64,000 nt of DNA, from assembly GCF_947367085.1 (NCBI RefSeq), contig NZ_CANBCP010000003.1, positions 17,421 through 81,420 of the forward strand, written 5' to 3'. Both the position numbers and the translations under genes were made by a program. The notes beneath the pieces were generated by a model. That model worked only from the letters and a program-made list of their open reading frames with translations, ran no database searches and had not been told where the DNA came from. Positions 63,484 to 64,000 of the stretch are shown here, piece by piece (the stretch's first letter is position 1; each line of letters opens with the position of its first letter). Source of the stretch: an uncultured Lactobacillus sp. (GTDB lineage: Bacteria > Bacillota > Bacilli > Lactobacillales > Lactobacillaceae).

Positions 63484-63672
63484 ATGCATAAGATTCCATG
63501 CTCCGCTGTTAGAGCTCTCTGCTATTTTGTAAGCATAGTCGTCTGGGTAATACTTTTTATCCTCTTCATATCCCCTCATATTCCTAGTCCTTTTCTCAAC
63601 GGCTTATGCGCTGGACTTTTAGGCGGAACCATACTCTACATCCTTAATCTATTATTTAATCGAAACAAATAG
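63484..63672 (+). CDS. Small membrane protein
   Basis: A 62-residue protein with two hydrophobic helices (about 10-30 and 38-58). GGAGG lies before ATG 63484. Not recognised. Confidence 0.65.
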   Translation: MHKIPCSAVRALCYFVSIVVWVILFILFISPHIPSPFLNGLCAGLLGGTILYILNLLFNRNK

Positions 63673-63731
63673 CATATTTATGTATAATCTTTCTTTGCAG
63701 ATTTTGAAATTAATAATACGAGGTATGCAAA

Positions 63732-63977
63732 ATGAGTAAAAAAGTTGCTTTATATCTACTACCCCCTCTTTGTTTAGTAGCCATTTTTCTTGGCATTGAC
63801 TTGTTAACTAACCACCATAATTTATGGATGTCTGGCGTTGTAACACTAGGTTGGTGGCTGTTTTCTTTTGGCAGTGATTTTTTAAGTAAGAATCGTCAAA
63901 AGTTCCTGTTCTTCTTGTGTGTAGCAATTATAGTTGCTATCATCAGCGCCTTAATTTATATCAAACTAACTGTCTAA
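63732..63977 (+). CDS. Small membrane protein
   Basis: An 81-residue protein with three hydrophobic helices (about 5-24, 31-48, 58-78). The ATG follows ACGAGGTATGC. Similar in size and place to its neighbour, and like small immunity-type membrane proteins, but not recognised. Confidence 0.65.
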   Translation: MSKKVALYLLPPLCLVAIFLGIDLLTNHHNLWMSGVVTLGWWLFSFGSDFLSKNRQKFLFFLCVAIIVAIISALIYIKLTV

Positions 63978-64000
63978 CATTAACTCGGCTCATATTTCTT

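Overview
The window is AT-rich, densely packed DNA from a lactobacillus, most likely of the acidophilus/gasseri-johnsonii group. The sequence-based reasons are the low GC, strong GGAGG ribosome sites, a tandem deoxynucleoside kinase pair of the type described in L. acidophilus, a cydABCD respiratory cluster with only a single quinone prenyltransferase, and many Rgg-type regulators. I found no tRNA, rRNA, CRISPR array, transposase or prophage gene. No gap between genes exceeds about 300 bases once pseudogenes and regulatory regions are counted.

Layout. 1-6.9 kb: end of a CBS-domain protein, an SPC-type metal P-type ATPase, a Kef-like antiporter, then an ABC exporter with a DUF4097 protein opposite an Rgg regulator. 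7.0-9.9 kb: an orphan HicB, a Fic protein enclosed by perfect 53-bp direct repeats, and a CPBP protease whose first codons are out of frame at an A7 tract. 9.9-16.2 kb: pcp, small membrane proteins, a second CPBP protease, a YdcF protein and a MacB-like ABC protein. 16.4-23.3 kb: cydA-cydB-cydD-cydC-menA. 23.5-29.9 kb: two orphan lipoprotein binding proteins, a ROK-AraC pair, an esterase and an MFS carrier.

30-39 kb is an amino-sugar and cell-wall salvage region. nagB has a promoter framed by two NagR/DasR-like operators and faces a long leftward operon: PTS EIIC-EIID-EIIB, class C serine hydrolase, Ala-Glu-type epimerase, class A serine hydrolase, MurR-like regulator, murQ. The gene set suggests uptake of MurNAc or a MurNAc-peptide, trimming and epimerising of its peptide, removal of lactate by MurQ, and flow through NagA (not in the window) and NagB to fructose-6-P. 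39-48 kb: deoxynucleoside kinases, lactate oxidase, two NCS2 purine permeases (the second under a guanine-type riboswitch), a MerR regulator, a lipoprotein gene broken by one stop codon, and a deformylase-like protein lacking the usual Gln.

48-64 kb is accessory in character. It holds an AlbA_2/ATPase/winged-helix gene enclosed by 61-bp direct repeats, four Rgg-type regulators (two in tandem with nearly identical DNA-binding ends), three small secreted Tyr-rich proteins, a small ABC transporter and a copper operon (copY, two cupredoxin-like proteins, copper ATPase). The most unusual structures are the two repeat-bounded single-gene cassettes (Fic and AlbA_2): each sits between the terminators of convergent neighbours, each protein ends in a winged helix, and each repeat carries operator-like inverted repeats.
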